Source: Leucogyrophana mollusca
Lineage: Eukaryota > Basidiomycota > Agaricomycetes > Boletales
NCBI GenBank assembly: GCA_021014945.1
Contig: MU266349.1
Coordinates: 124,001-188,000 of the forward strand
Direction: 5' to 3'
DNA length: 64,000 bases
Below, piece after piece: positions 33,001-45,608 of this stretch (within the stretch, counting starts at the first letter, position 1; each line of letters begins with the position of its first letter). The notes below the pieces were generated by a model. That model did no database searches, was not told the DNA's origin, and saw nothing but the letters and a program-made list of their open reading frames with translations. The position numbers were made by a program, and so were the translations under genes.

Positions 33001-35222
33001 ATGGCCGACTCTGTTGCGGCTGAGACCGTATCCCGTCCTCGCCGACGCAGCTGGTTGCAGGCTCAATGGGCGAAGGACTTGGCCAAGTCTTCGCCTGACT
33101 CAGGTCTGCCGTCACCACAGGAGGAAAAGGAACTTACCTTTCCTCCAGCTGCCCAGACCGTCACAGTGGCTCGCGCAGACTCTGGCTCTAGATATTCTTT
33201 CTCGAGACCAAGCACTCCGCGCCGTAGTTCCACGGCATCTTTTTCACAATTACTGACACTACAAATCTCTCCTCATTCCTCCCAATCGCATATACAACAG
33301 CCAGATCATGCAACATCACAGTCAATCTCCAATGCGGGCGCTTTGCCACAGCCATCGTCGTCGACTCTGTCACCACTGCCGCCGACTGCCAGGGCACCTG
33401 AAATGAGTTCTCGCACGTCTGGCTCATTTGGTAAAATGGCTTTCAACTCCATGATTGGCGGTCTTTCTGCCCTCTCATTATCGCGTACCACTACGGCTAC
33501 AAATGACGAGAAAGATAAGGAGGCTCGTGGCAGAACAACCAATAAACGGAAGCCTCGCTCATCCTCTTTCGCCATGCCGTCAAAGGACAAGGATAAAGAC
33601 AAAGACACCGCTTCAGTCGCATCAAAGGAATCGATTCGAGCCCGTTCCCAGTCTCCCTTCAGTCTCCGGAGGTTCCGTTCCCGCGATCGTGACGCATCAC
33701 CAACCCCCCTGCCCCTCGAAGAATCCGACTGCGAATCCCTCAGCTCCCGGCGCACCCCTGCTGTTCGTCCCCGCACCGCCTTCACCGATGACCCGGACTC
33801 TGGCTCTGAGTGGGCCGGGGAAGAGACCGAAGATGAGGACGATGACTGGAGTGATGATGCAGCTGGGATGTTCGACTTCGTCACGGAGAGGAACACGGAA
33901 CAGAATGCACAGATCGCCGTTGGGGGTGATGGGATGTTGATCGGGGACATGGACGCAGATGTGGATGGGGAGGCTGGCATGGATCCAGACCCGCTAGGCG
34001 AGGGTGTGAACGTCGTCGTGCCGCCGGAGCCGTACTTCCCAAGCACACTCAACCGATCCAGCTTTAGCTCTATGAGAGGCAAACGCGGGGCCCCGAAACG
34101 CAAGAAGTCACGGACCCATGAGACGCTGCCGTTAGATACATCGAGACCCATATTCCAGCGTGATAGGTGTACAATCACTGTCACGCAGGGGGAGCCGAAT
34201 GCATCAGGCAGAAGGAAGAGGACGTACGTCGTCGCGAGCGATCTCAGCGAGGAGAGTCGCTACGCTGTCGAGTGGGGTATTGGGACCGTGCTTAGGGATG
34301 GGGACGACATGTAAGTGTTTACCCTTTGGAATATTCTATGCTAAAATCCGAGAACTCGCTTAGGCTGATTGTTACCGTCGTTGAAAACGAGAGTAAAGGT
34401 CAGTCTCGGCGTCCCGTGCCGCCAACATTTTGCCTAATAGTTTCTACGCCCCAGTCGACCCCGCCATCCCGAACGCAGCTGATCGTGCTACTAAGCTTCG
34501 TAGTCAGCAAGAAGTACGTTCATCTTCAGCTCTTTATAAGGAAGCTCACACTGATAATTGCACAGCGCCAGGGCCTCGCGTATATACTCGTCCGACAGGC
34601 CACATCACTCCTTCAACGAACGAGACTACATGTTTCGGTGTCATGCCAAGCATGGCATGCAAAGAATGCCCGACACATGCTTCTTGATATCGTCGACTAT
34701 AATGACCCGACCATGTTGATCGTAGGATCGAGAGGTCTCGGGCAGATCAAAGGGTGAGCGTCATCGGGATCTAGGTTTAATTGATTAGGCAGAGACTGAC
34801 GTACCACCTGTAGAATTTTACTGGGATCAACATCGCATTATCTCATTCAGGTAAATATCCCGTACATTCCCCAATGAAATTGGCATGTTTACGATCATAT
34901 ATCGCAGCGTTGCGCTGTCCCAGTAATGGTCGCCCGCCGTAGGCTCAAGCGACCCCCAAGGCGTTCCGCCCATCTCGCCAAACATCGCGTGCATGTCTCC
35001 CTTGCGGAAGCCGGCATCGACAGAGTTGCCGCCAAGGTCGATCAGGACGTTGCAGTCATGCGAGACGAGATGCAAAGGGACGATGAACGGAGGGGGGAGA
35101 AAGAGCCTCGCGGGATCGAAGAGGAGCACGAAGCTGAGGGCGAGGGCGAGGGTGAAGGTGAGGAGGGGGAAGGTGATGGGGCAGAGGGCGAAGGTTATCT
35201 CGGGACGAAAGTCAGGGGATGA
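33001..35222 (+). CDS. Universal stress protein (UspA) domain protein with long disordered N-terminus
   Basis: The first exon (33001-34311) encodes about 437 residues. Residues 1-370 are Ser/Thr/Pro/Arg-rich and disordered, with a DKDKDKDK run and an acidic stretch (EETEDEDDDWSDD). The UspA fold begins at about residue 405: RKRTYVVASDLSEESRYAVE, then LIVTVVENESKG (34360-34400), NARHMLLDIVDYNDPTMLIV and the nucleotide-binding signature GSRGLGQIKGILLGSTSHYL (about 34725-34850). The strand RCAVPVMVARRRLKRPP follows after an intron. The C-terminal tail is charged and ends in a GEGEGEGEEGEGDG run, stop at 35222. GxxGx9GS is the ATP-binding type of USP motif. Fungal USP proteins of this plan are linked to stress response by family membership only. 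The frame has a TGA directly upstream of the chosen ATG. Confidence 0.85.
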
Positions 35223-35895
35223 TCACGCTGCGTACATCCACCACAGCACGGCCTACCACAAGCGAAAGACACATAGGGGCCAACTACGGGGTAAGCATCA
35301 CATCAAGGGCCGTTGATGTCGTGGCTTGCGCCACCTGTCCCATTTCCATTCCATTCTGTGCACTAGGCATGTATTCTGGGCCTATCACATTCACATTCAC
35401 ATTTTCCAGTCACCGGCTGCCGGGGTTTTTTTCAGATACCCTTGTTTTAAATTATACAAGTAGCTTCCCCCTTTGTTTTTGTAGCTCAACCCCACCTCAT
35501 GCACGATTGGTTCCGTCCGAACACTTAGACAATATTATTTGCATTTTCCCGTTCAGATTGATGCAAACGGTGCAATCTAATGTCTCTCCCAAGGTTGCTC
35601 CCTCGTACTGTTCCGGCCAACATAACAACGCATTAGCGAAAGTCGTGTACATAAGCTGTCCGACGGTGACAGCGGACGGTTGATGTTGGAACCGATGTAC
35701 ACCCGCCCGTCGGAGCACCCGAGCGGCCGCCCAGCGCCCGGAAACACTTGGGGTGATCCATATCTTGATCCATATGCTCGTATAATTGGAAAGCAGGGTA
35801 CAGCAAAGTCACATTAAACACAAAGTATTAGTCCAAACAACCTATTAGTCCCAAAAGAGCAAGGGTGGTCGTAGCAAAATGTTGCCAAGTTTCGT
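35223..35895. other. Spacer between USP gene and UNC93-like array
   Basis: About 670 bases between two convergent gene ends. No gene is seen. The tract around 35390-35400 has tcacattcacattcacatt, a short six-base repeat. Confidence 0.45.
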
Positions 35896-38051
35896 TCAGC
35901 CCTCCACTGGCGCGGGAGTCTCTTCGACCTTCTCCAGGCCCGAGATCTGGATCCTATTGCCAAGCGTCAATCATCAAGAGTTAGGTTCTCTGGCAATAAA
36001 GATGAGCTTACATAGTCTCGTCTTGTAGCTCGGTGCGATCCTTCACCCGGAGGTAGACCATGGGCAAGGCGAAGAGCATACCTGCCGCACTCAGGCACCA
36101 CGTGCTTAAGAAGATGTTCATGTACCTGAGCACAGAGCATGCCATCAATGATGGAACAGAAATAACACATCCATGAGAAAACGTACGGAATCAGGACAGC
36201 ATCAGCGCGCCATACTCCAGCAGCTCCGGCCGACTGAAGACTTTTGTCTACATAATGACGTGTGAGCTTACAATTGGATGTTGCCTGCCTCAGGGCACTT
36301 ACAGAAACCAGTGAAGACTGCGAGTTTAGCGGGATCGTTGGACATCGCCCCCATGAGCCAGTAGGCATAAGTCTGCCACATCGAGTCCAAGAAACCGTAG
36401 AAAATCATCAGCCAAACATGAGCCGGGTAGGCTGAAAAGGGAAAAACGTCAATTCAAGTCTGTACAGGCATAAGGACTGCGAACCTTTGTCGTTGATGTC
36501 CATCATTATGGCTGGTGCCGTCGCACGAGTATATGTTCTAGACATACAACTATTGAGTACGTTGGTTTCTTGACTGGAAGTGCACAAACCTTTGGTAGAA
36601 ATACGCCCAAATGTGGATGACGAAAACCATACCAGTGACAGTGACCCACCCAGCGAAAGCTCGAGTTCGACGGCGGTATTTCGCTTGGTCAAGCACGAAG
36701 TAGCCGATGAACATTGATCCGAAAATCTGTGATGTCCAGTAAACGAAGTTGTTCAGACCCCGTGCACGGATATCGAAGATTGCAGCGTTATAGTCGCTGA
36801 ATTCTGTTATTTGGTGAATCAGCACGACACAGTGGAGACAATAGCATGATCACACGAACGCCAGGTATAGAAGTAATTGCTGGCGAAGAACATGGGGAAA
36901 AGGAGGAGGATCCATGGATCGGTGCGCAGGGCATACCAGAGGCTGACGAATTCGTGTTTCCAAGACGGATGTTGGACACGCGGGACCTTGGTTCCATCAG
37001 TGCGGATCTGGAAAAGAATTGAAAATGAGATCGTGGATGTGAATTCTTGATCACAAAAGGGTTACCATGTGGGCCGGGTTCGCCATGAAGAACGGTATGA
37101 AGACTCCAATTAAGGTGAGGATAAGGAAGCCAATCTGCTGAGTGTCAGCTATAAGAAGGGCGGGTGAGGAGGCTAAGACATACATATGTTCCGTTGCCAA
37201 CTGCGGGTTAACCGGGGTTTAGCACAATTGAATGTAATGCCTATTCAACTCTTACCTGAGCCTGCCTGAAGTTATAATGAGTAACAATCATGACTTTGTC
37301 TATGGTAACAAACGCACCGTAGAGTGGAAATTGTTCCCGAAAGCAACAGCAGAACCAACAACTCCTCCCAGATTGAAGATGGCCCAGAAAATACCAATGT
37401 ACAAACCCTTCTGCGCCTCAGTCGGATAAGCCATCATGAGGGCACCTTGAGCAGTCCACAGTAATGAAGCACAGATGCCAAGAATGGCTCCGGCAACGAC
37501 AACGAAATCACCGGCACCTGGGTGGATATTGGTTGCACTAGCGAATCATAAGCCACCGAACCTCATCGGAATCATGTCAAACATACAGGTACGAGGAAAT
37601 GTACAGAGAGTAGCCCCAAGTACCCAGCGTGAGGGTAAGTCGTTCACCGAGGATATTGTTGGCAGTCCTATCCAAGGATTCAGTGACTGAGCAGTGAAAG
37701 CTAATAACATACTGACCCGGAGAAGAAACCGAAAAACGCGAAGGTTGAGTACAATGCTGCAGTAGCATTATCATTGGCAGTTGTGCTGGCTTTGCCCCCT
37801 CCACCAAGGCCAGTGAGGGCATTGAACATTCCCGGACACCTGTCACATCTATCAGACGTGCTCGCTTCCAGGTCAGAGAGAAAACAATCCTACATGAAGC
37901 ACACAAATCCCAGCATGCATATCTGCGTAGTGGGATGGTAGTAGATTCCTCTCCATCCTTTCGGCCGCTCGAAGATCTCGCCTTGTTGGGACCCAGAGTC
38001 TTCGCTGCTCCCGCTGGCAGTCTTCTCGGCCAGTAAGACTGGGTGAGCCAT
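35896..38051 (-). CDS. UNC93-like (DUF895) MFS transporter, copy A
   Basis: First (leftmost) of four tandem genes. UNC93-like proteins are 12-helix MFS relatives; fungal members are plasma-membrane or endomembrane transporters of unknown substrate. Start at 38051 (MAHPVLLAEKTASGSSEDSG), hydrophilic N-terminus, then FERPKGWRGIYYHPTTQICM leading into helix 1. Further blocks: CPGMFNALTGLGGGGKASTT, NATAALYSTFAFFGFFSG, NNILGERLTLTLGTWGYSLY, GDFVVVAGAILGICASLLWT, GALMMAYPTEAQKGLYIGIF and NLGGVVGSAVAFGNNFHSTV. The C-terminal half has FNDYNAAIFDIRARGLNNFV-type and AHVWLMIFYGLLDSMWQTYA segments. The end is IQISGLEKVEETPAPVEG. About 480-490 residues in roughly ten small exons. No frame break was seen. 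A conserved promoter block lies 50-70 bases upstream. Confidence 0.88.
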
Positions 38052-38101
38052 GGTAAGTGAGAAGCAGTGGTCTGCAAATAGACCTAACGTACATTTGCTC
38101 G

Positions 38102-38121
38102 TACTTATAGCGCCGTGTTAT
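38102..38121 (-). promoter_or_regulatory. TATA-type promoter block of UNC93-like copy A
   Basis: On the minus strand: ATAAC, six bases, then CTATAAGTA, about 50-70 bases before the start at 38051. The same ATAAC-N6-CTATAAGTA arrangement precedes copies B and C. Confidence 0.6.
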
Positions 38122-39071
38122 CAAGCGCTGGAGTAACCGTGGAAAGGACATGCGGCATGACCAGGACCGTGTGCCCGACATGAGAATTTGAAACATCCTC
38201 ACGATGCTCTGCACTGCCGAATCCAAGTACCATATGCATGCGGATACGCTAACTTCAAGATTCAAGAATGAACGGCCGCATCTTGATGTTGATCAATGTG
38301 CGAAGTCCAAAACAGCAAAAACACCGCGTTGCACTGTTGAAAATGGCAGTTATCGCCAACTCAAATATTTGAGCCTGTCCTAAGGACCCAAGAGAGAGCT
38401 TGACAGACTCTGGGCGCAATGGTCGTCTGATCATTTTCTTCCTCTCCTCGCTAATGGGCCCACCTTCAAGCCGCTACTGATACCGGGACGCAGTGGCAAA
38501 TTCCGGTGATCTGCTACATACAATCTGCAGAATGACCTTCCGATTCAGAGGAGCGAGAAATATTCAGGCACTTGACCTCGGCCTCGGCGTTATGTGTGGC
38601 TCAAGCAAGTGTTAAGCCCAATAATTGTCAACGAGGTCTTCTGGGTGCCGTACTCCCAGCTAACTCGCAGGTCCAAGAACCACCAAGCATCTGCATCTGC
38701 GATGGGCCGCGGTGGGATCAATTCAATCCAACTTCCGCTAATCGTGCCATCCCGGTCACTTGGATTACTTCCGAAGGCACGAGGTGAGTCCAGTCAGCAC
38801 TTCGGGTTCAAATTCACTACCAATAGGCCTTGAATAGGCCTGATCTCAATCTGATTCTGTCTTTGTTGGTGACTCGACGGAGCATCTGGATTGCTAAAAG
38901 GGATTAACATTTCGCTGCTAGAGCAAAGAGGTCAGAACGGGCCGTCACCAGGGCTATCGCATGATAAAGTCGTGTGCAAGTTCATCAATGGTTCAATCAT
39001 CACAAACAAATAGAAGGATCGGCGAGGTCATAAAGAGGCACGAGCTACGGGTGTTCTTGTTTCGGATTCCT
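38122..39071. other. Spacer between UNC93-like copies A and B
   Basis: About 950 bases. No gene is seen. It carries upstream sequence of copy A and the 3' flank of copy B. Confidence 0.45.
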
Positions 39072-41256
39072 TCAGCCCTCTACCGTTGCGGGGGTCTGCT
39101 CAACGTTTTGCAAGCCTGAGATCTGGATCCTATTACGGGTTGTCGATAATCAGCATCCATATCCGTTTCTTTCAAAAGATGAGCTTACATGGTCTCATCT
39201 TTCAATTCGGTATGGTCCTTGACACGGAGGTAGACCATGGGTAGGGCGAAGATCATGCCGGCGGCAACTAGGCACCACGTACTCAGAAAAATATTCATGT
39301 ACCTGGTCACCAAGCAGGCATTCAACGACAGAACGGAATTAGCAGGGCCCCCGGCCCATGAGGAAGAGAGATCTTACGGAATCTTGAGAGCATCGATACG
39401 CGAAACCACAGCAGCCCCAGCCGATTGAAGGCCCTTATCTGTTATACCATCTATGAGCAGACTCTTTAGAGTTGTCCTTTCAGACAACTTACAGAAGCCA
39501 GCGAGAACTGCAAGTTTGGCGGGGTCATTGGACATGGCTCCCATGAGCCAATAGGCGTAGGTCTGCCACATCGAATCTAAGAGACCATAGAAAATCATAA
39601 GCCACACGTGAGCCGGGAATGCTGCAAGTGGGTCAGACAATGCCCAACGAACGAGAAAATGCTACGAACCCTCATTGTCGATGTCCATCATGACGGATGG
39701 TGCCGTGGCGCGGGTATAGGTTCTAATCACACAATAAGCAAGGTGTCCTTCAAAGTGATGACCACGAACCTTTGGTAGAAGTACGCCCAGACATGAATAA
39801 TGAAAACCATACCGGTGACGATGACCCACCCAGCGAAAGCTCGCGTTCGTCGGCGGTATTTCGCTTGGTCAAGCACGAAGTAACCGATGAACCCTGATCC
39901 GAAGATCTGTGCTGTCCAAGATACGAAGTTGTTCAGACCCCGTGCACGGATGTCGAATAGTGCAGCGTTATAATCATTGAATTCTGTCATTGTCGAGTGG
40001 TGAGTCAGTACGACGTGTCAGAGAACGAACGGTGATGGCACGAACGCCAGGTATAGAAGTAGTTGCTGGCGAAGAACATAGGGAAGAGAAGGATAATCCA
40101 CGGATCGGTTCTTAGGGCAAACCAGAGGCTGACGAACTCATGTTTCCAAGATGGGTGTTGAACACGCGGAACCTTGGTTCCATCAGTGCGAACCTGGAGG
40201 AGGCCCGAGGATAAGAATCTGCTAGATCTTTTTATGACAAAGACGTCACCATATTAGCTGGGTTCGCCATAAAGAGAGGGATAAAGACTCCAATCAAGCT
40301 CAGGATAAGGAACCCAACCTGTTACATTTCAGTCACTGTAAGCACCGTGAGCTCGAGTATAACGTACATAGGTCCCATTCCCAACTACGAGTCATTGTGA
40401 GGTTAGCATTGTTGGCAACTCAAGCTGGAGGCACACCTCACCCGCACTAGCCTTCAGTCAGCGTAAGCAATTGTTACAACTCTGTGCGTATATCAAAGCC
40501 TCACCGTAGAGTGGAAGTTGCTGCCGAAAGCCACAGAAGAACCTACAACAGCTCCCAGGTTGAATATAGCCCAGAAGATGCCAATGTACATGCCCTTTTG
40601 GGCTTCGGTCGGATAAGCCATCATGAGGGCACCTTGAGCACTCCATAGCAATGAAGCACAGACACCAAGAATTGCCCCAGCGACGACGACGAAATCACCT
40701 GCACCCGGGTGGATGTTGGTAGCGCTGTTGGATCATATGCAAATGAGACTCCATCGAAGATCGCACGAACACAAGAAACCATACAGATAGGATGCAATGT
40801 ATAAAGAGTAACCCCATGTGCCCAGCACGAGTGTCAGTCGCTCTCCAAGGATGTTATTGACGGTTCTGTTCAACGATTCAGCGACTCGTCCGGAAAAAGT
40901 GGATGCATACTGACCCAGAGAAAAAACCAAAAAAGGCGAATGTCGAGTACAGTGCTGCGGTCGCATTATCGTTGGCAGTTGTGCTTGCTCTTCCCGCACC
41001 ACCTAGACCAGTCAGTGCATTGAACATACCGGGACACCTATCGGTAAACGGTATGCGAGGGTTCGCGCTCTCTCGAGTATGGAGCAGTTTCTTACATGAA
41101 GCAAGTGAACCCAAGCATGCATATCTGCGTAGTAGGGTGATAGTAAACACCCCTCCATCCCTTTGGGCGTTCGAAGATTACGCCTTGCTGGGAACCAGAG
41201 TCGTCGCTGCTCCCGCTGCCTACCGACTTTTCAGCTATTCCAGCAGAATGAGACAT
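39072..41256 (-). CDS. UNC93-like (DUF895) MFS transporter, copy B
   Basis: Second tandem copy. Start at 41256 (MSHSAGIAEKSVGSGSSDDS), then FERPKGWRGVYYHPTTQICM. It shares the exon plan and nearly all helices of copy A: CPGMFNALTGLGGAGRASTT, NNILGERLTLVLGTWGYSLY, MMAYPTEAQKGMYIGIFWAI and FIGYFVLDQAKYRRRTRAFA. The end is IQISGLQNVEQTPATVEG, stop at 39072. No disruption was found. The high similarity to copy A, including the last exon, suggests this pair is the most recent duplication. Substrate unknown. Confidence 0.88.
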
Positions 41257-41316
41257 GGGGTTTGCGACAGAAGGACACGGTTAGACTATGGCTTACCTTG
41301 ACTTTCCTCCCCCAAT

Positions 41317-41335
41317 ACTTATAGTACAGCGTTAT
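41317..41335 (-). promoter_or_regulatory. TATA-type promoter block of UNC93-like copy B
   Basis: Minus-strand ATAAC, six bases, CTATAAGTA, about 60-80 bases before the start at 41256. Same arrangement as copies A and C. Confidence 0.6.
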
Positions 41336-42414
41336 TTGTTACAATTGGAAAGGGATATGCACCCTTGATCCATCCCTGGCGGAAATCGGGCATGGGGCCC
41401 CAGTCGGGCGAGCTATATTTACGGATGCCAGTGCATTAAAGATCTTTGATGAACTTCAGGATAGCCCAATAGTGCAGGCTACCTCTGAATTGATAGGATC
41501 CCGGAAGCTGCATTCCTATCGTCCAGAGCAAGGTGCGCATGACAAATTCAGTATGAAATCATCGCTTGGGGCCTGAAAATTGTCTTGTCACCGTCCGCCT
41601 TGTTTGGGCTGAATGAGTAACTTCGACTCACAGTAATAACATCTTGTTGAAAGGCACGAGATAAGTAAAGTAATTTGCGCGCTTTACCCAGCCAAAATTA
41701 AGCCAAAACGGCACTTTACTGACCTCCCGGCGCCAGCCAGCGAATTTACGAAGGCGCCCACGGCGCATCGAAGCCGCGTGGCCACTTGGGTGGGCACTAG
41801 GTACTGTATCACTCAAGTACGAACCCCTGCCCGCGCGCGAGGAGAGTCGCGGCGAGTCTGTTGGAGACCGGCAGTGACCAGTCTTCATCATATCGTCAGC
41901 GTCCGGTCTCCGATCCAGTTCCATGAGCACACCAATCGCCGTCAGACGCTCCACGGGCTGCTGCGACTCGATCGGATTAGCTGCCTCGTTCCTAAACGGC
42001 CTGTAGAAGGCCGTTCAACATAGAATTTACGGATATTCTTCCACCCACTGCAAAAACCTCTGGCGGTCGAGTCAAATTCAATCCGTATATAGATAAGAGC
42101 AACAAGCTTCAAGTCTCAAGAAAGTAAAAGCAGGTATCGAGTTGAAGCAGGCGAGTGGAAAAGACGAGCATCTGCTGACTAAGCCACCTACATTGAAACC
42201 ATCGAGTTCCCCAGTGCCCCCACCTGGTCAGACATGCTCGAGCAGTCAATTTGTGTGTGGGAGAAATAAATGTCGTAAAGCCAGCGTGAAGCTACATGCC
42301 ACTCATCTTACAGCGTGATTACATTGAAGATAACCCCATGGTCCCGAAACTTGGAAACTTGTAAGAACAAGGGACTAAGTATCACCCATTCAAGTTGGTC
42401 AACTTGATCATTAC
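41336..42414. other. Spacer between UNC93-like copies B and C
   Basis: About 1.1 kb with no supported gene; upstream sequence of copy B and 3' flank of copy C. Confidence 0.45.
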
Positions 42415-44581
42415 TCAAGCCTCAGGCTCCACTGGCGTGATAGACTTCTCGACCTCCTGCACGCCGGCGATCTGCATGCTATGGCATGGCCGCGAATATT
42501 AGACACCATTATGTCCTGCCCGAAAGAGTGGCTTACAGAGTCTCGTCTTCGATCTCGGTGTGGTCTTTGACACGAAGGTAGAGCATCGGCAGCGCGAAGA
42601 GCATACCTGCGGCGGTCAGGCACCATGTGCTCAAGAAGATATTCATGTACCTAGTCACACACGGCCTTCAGCAACATGCTAAAAACAAGAGAACCATGAG
42701 AATACGCACGGAATCAAGACAGCATCAGCACGCCAAACACCGGCAGCGCCTGCCGACTGGATGCCCTTATCTGCAGAATCGGCACGTCAGGTCCATCCAC
42801 GAGTATCGTGTATTGGGCTGGCTTACAGAAACCGGTGAATACCGCAAGCTTGGCGGGATCGTTGGACATGGCTCCCATGAGCCAGTAAGCGTAGGTTTGC
42901 CACATTGAATCCAATAAACCATAGAAAATCATCAGCCAGATATGGGCGGGATACTCTGAAAATCGGATGGCTCCTCAGTCGGCGCCTCTTGTCGATAAAA
43001 GCTACGAACCTTTGTCGTAGATATCCATCATGATTGAGGGTGCAGTTGCCCGAGTGTATGTTCTACACATGTTTAGTCTAGCCATCTAGGTGGGAAAGTT
43101 GTACTGACTTTTGATATTCGTACGCCCATACGTGTACGATGAAGACCATGAGGGTAACGACAATCCAACCAGCGAAAGCTCGAACTCGGCGGCGGAGTCT
43201 CGGCTGGTCGAGCACAAAGTAACCGATGGCGAATGATCCAAAGACCTGTGAGGTCCAGTATACGAGGTTGTTCAGGCCCCGTGCACGGATGTCGAAAATC
43301 GCAGCGTTGTAGTCGTTGAATTCTACAAAGAAAAAAAAGAAGAAAAAATCAGCACGAAAATTCGATGAGGGAATGGAACTACACAAACGCCAGGTGTAGA
43401 AGTAGTTGCTAGCGAAGAACATCGGGAAGAGGAGAATGATCCACGGGTCGGTTTTCAGCGCTACCCAAAGGCTAATGAATTCGTGTTTCCAAGACGGATG
43501 GCGGATACGCGGGACCCTGGTTCCGTCAGTGCGAATCTAGAGAAGTGTTATGAGGTTGCGGACGTTGCGTTTATACCACGAAGAGGTTACCATATTTGCC
43601 GGGTTCGCCATGAAGAGCGGTATGAAGACTCCAATGATAGTGAGAATGAGGAATCCGATCTAGACCACACGTCAAAAGGAGTAATATGTGACATGCAAAT
43701 TGAAACATACGTATGTCCCGTTTGCGACTGCGAGTTCAACAGGAATTCAGCGTTGTATCAATGGACACAAAATATCATCTTACCCCCTGCAGCCTATGGG
43801 TTTGGTAAGAAACGAGCGTAACGTTGTGCAAAAGTGCGTGCTTACAGTAGAGTGGAAATTGTTGCCAAAAGCCACTGCAGAACCGACGACGCCTCCAAGG
43901 TTGAAAATCGCCCAGAAAATACCAATATACATGCCCTTTTGAGCTTCGGTCGGATAGGCCATCATGAGAGCACCCTGAGCAGTCCAAAGCAAAGCAGCGC
44001 AGACACCAAGAATGGCTCCTGCAATGATCACGAAGTCACCAGCACCTGGGTGGTAGTTGGTTGCACTACAATACTTAGATCAGTGAATATCCCTGGAACG
44101 CCACAGATATACATACAGGTACGAAGCAATCAGCAGAGAGTAACCCCAGGTACCAAGTATGAGGGTAAGTCGCTCCCCAAGGATGTTATTGGCAGTCCTA
44201 TTCAAGAGCTCAGCAAACTGAAACCATAAAACGGGGGCCTACGCACCCAGAGAAGAAACCAAAGAATGCAAAGGTCGAGTACAGTGCTGCATTGGAGTTA
44301 TTGTTGGCGGTCGTACTGGCCTTGCCTCCCCCACCAAGACCCGTTAGGGCGTTGAACATTCCTGGGCACCTGTATAATCACCATCATGCTTGTGCTCTCG
44401 AAGTCCGAACAGCTCCCTACATGAAGCATGTGAACCCCAGCATGCATATCTGTGTCGTGGGATGGTAGTATACTCCCCTCCATCCCTTCGGTCGTTCGAA
44501 GATCTCGCCTTGTTGAGAGCTAGAGTCGTCGCTGCTTCCACTGCTGAGAGACTTCTCCGCTATCAAGACGGGATGAGCCAT
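42415..44581 (-). CDS. UNC93-like (DUF895) MFS transporter, copy C
   Basis: Third tandem copy. Start at 44581 (MAHPVLIAEKSLSSGSSDDS), then FERPKGWRGVYYHPTTQICM. It carries the same helices as A and B (NNILGERLTLILGTWGYSLL-type, GALMMAYPTEAQKGMYIGIF, FNDYNAAIFDIRARGLNNLV, IFYGLLDSMWQTYAYWLMGA). The loop between helices in the second half is altered (LDQPRLRRRVRAFAG instead of LDQAKYRRRTRAFAG), and the C-terminus is MQIAGVQEVEKSITPVEPEA, stop at 42415. One intron contains an A-rich tract (43325-43350). No frame break was found. Confidence 0.87.
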
Positions 44582-44632
44582 GGCACGAGAGGGAACAGTC
44601 GACTGCCAACGACTCAAGCCTACTTCCACCGA

Positions 44633-44652
44633 TACTTATAGCACACTGTTAT
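44633..44652 (-). promoter_or_regulatory. TATA-type promoter block of UNC93-like copy C
   Basis: Minus-strand ATAAC, six bases, CTATAAGTA, about 52-72 bases before the start at 44581. Same arrangement as copies A and B. Confidence 0.6.
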
Positions 44653-45608
44653 CTCTAGAGTGTGGAAAGGACCTGCAGCGTGTGCCATAACTTGATAAAA
44701 GAACCTTCGTTTTCAAGCTATATTTACAAATGCCAGCGAGGGCTGGCGAAGCATTCTCAATCAGCGCCATGATAGGCCAAAAGGCGGAGAAAGACCGTAC
44801 CTTGAGCCCGATGTGCGATATTTCATCTAACCTCGAACACCAAATGACGCCGGATGGTCCGCCAAATCCATCAGCGTCGCGCAGGTAGTGCGAACGAAGC
44901 CAGGAAAACGATCCACCGCATCGTACTCAAATAGCTCTTGCCCGATAACGAATGATGGCGGAACGAACCAAGAGCGAACTCTCCCTGGCTCACCCAAAAA
45001 AAGCCAGGTCTTGTCTCGCAAAAGACGCAAGCCTGAGGGTGGGCGTCAAGTACTGTACTAAGGTCTATGGTACATGACACCGTCGCCCGGAACCCATTGC
45101 TCTTGTGTTTTCCTGAGTGATACATAAGGACGTCCCGATACCGAGCTGAGAAGCTTCAGACATGGCTCGAACGTCTAAATGGCCTGAGGTCCCAGAGCCT
45201 CGGTCGTCCGAGTCGCTAATGCTGGGCGATGCATTCGAAGTCAGACAGAAGATGGCGGCGAGCGCCCGCTTAGAATAGCCTGCGAAAGATGATCACCAAC
45301 ATAGAATCAAATATCTGGCCGGAATTGTGATCACTTGATGATTGCGATACTCAAAAATTCAAGGACACATTACACATACAATCCCCGTATTCGTGGCATC
45401 GATGAAGGCCTTGTACGGCTGCACAAATTACACCTACATAGCGAAAGTACGCTCGCAAGTACATACATAGAGTGGAAAATTGCTACATTGGTGCATAGAT
45501 CACGTCTCGTCAACCAACACCTCACTCGCCCGCTTTCTCGACACCGACAAAGGTAATCCTGAACGCTGTCGTGAGCTCAATTCCAACTAAGCTGAGAAAG
45601 AGAGAAGA
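44653..45608. other. Spacer between UNC93-like copies C and D
   Basis: About 950 bases with no supported gene. Confidence 0.45.

Noticed and set aside
33306..34184. 292-codon minus-strand frame
   Set aside because: Antisense to the long first exon of the USP-domain gene; Ser/Pro/Glu-rich shadow with no independent support.
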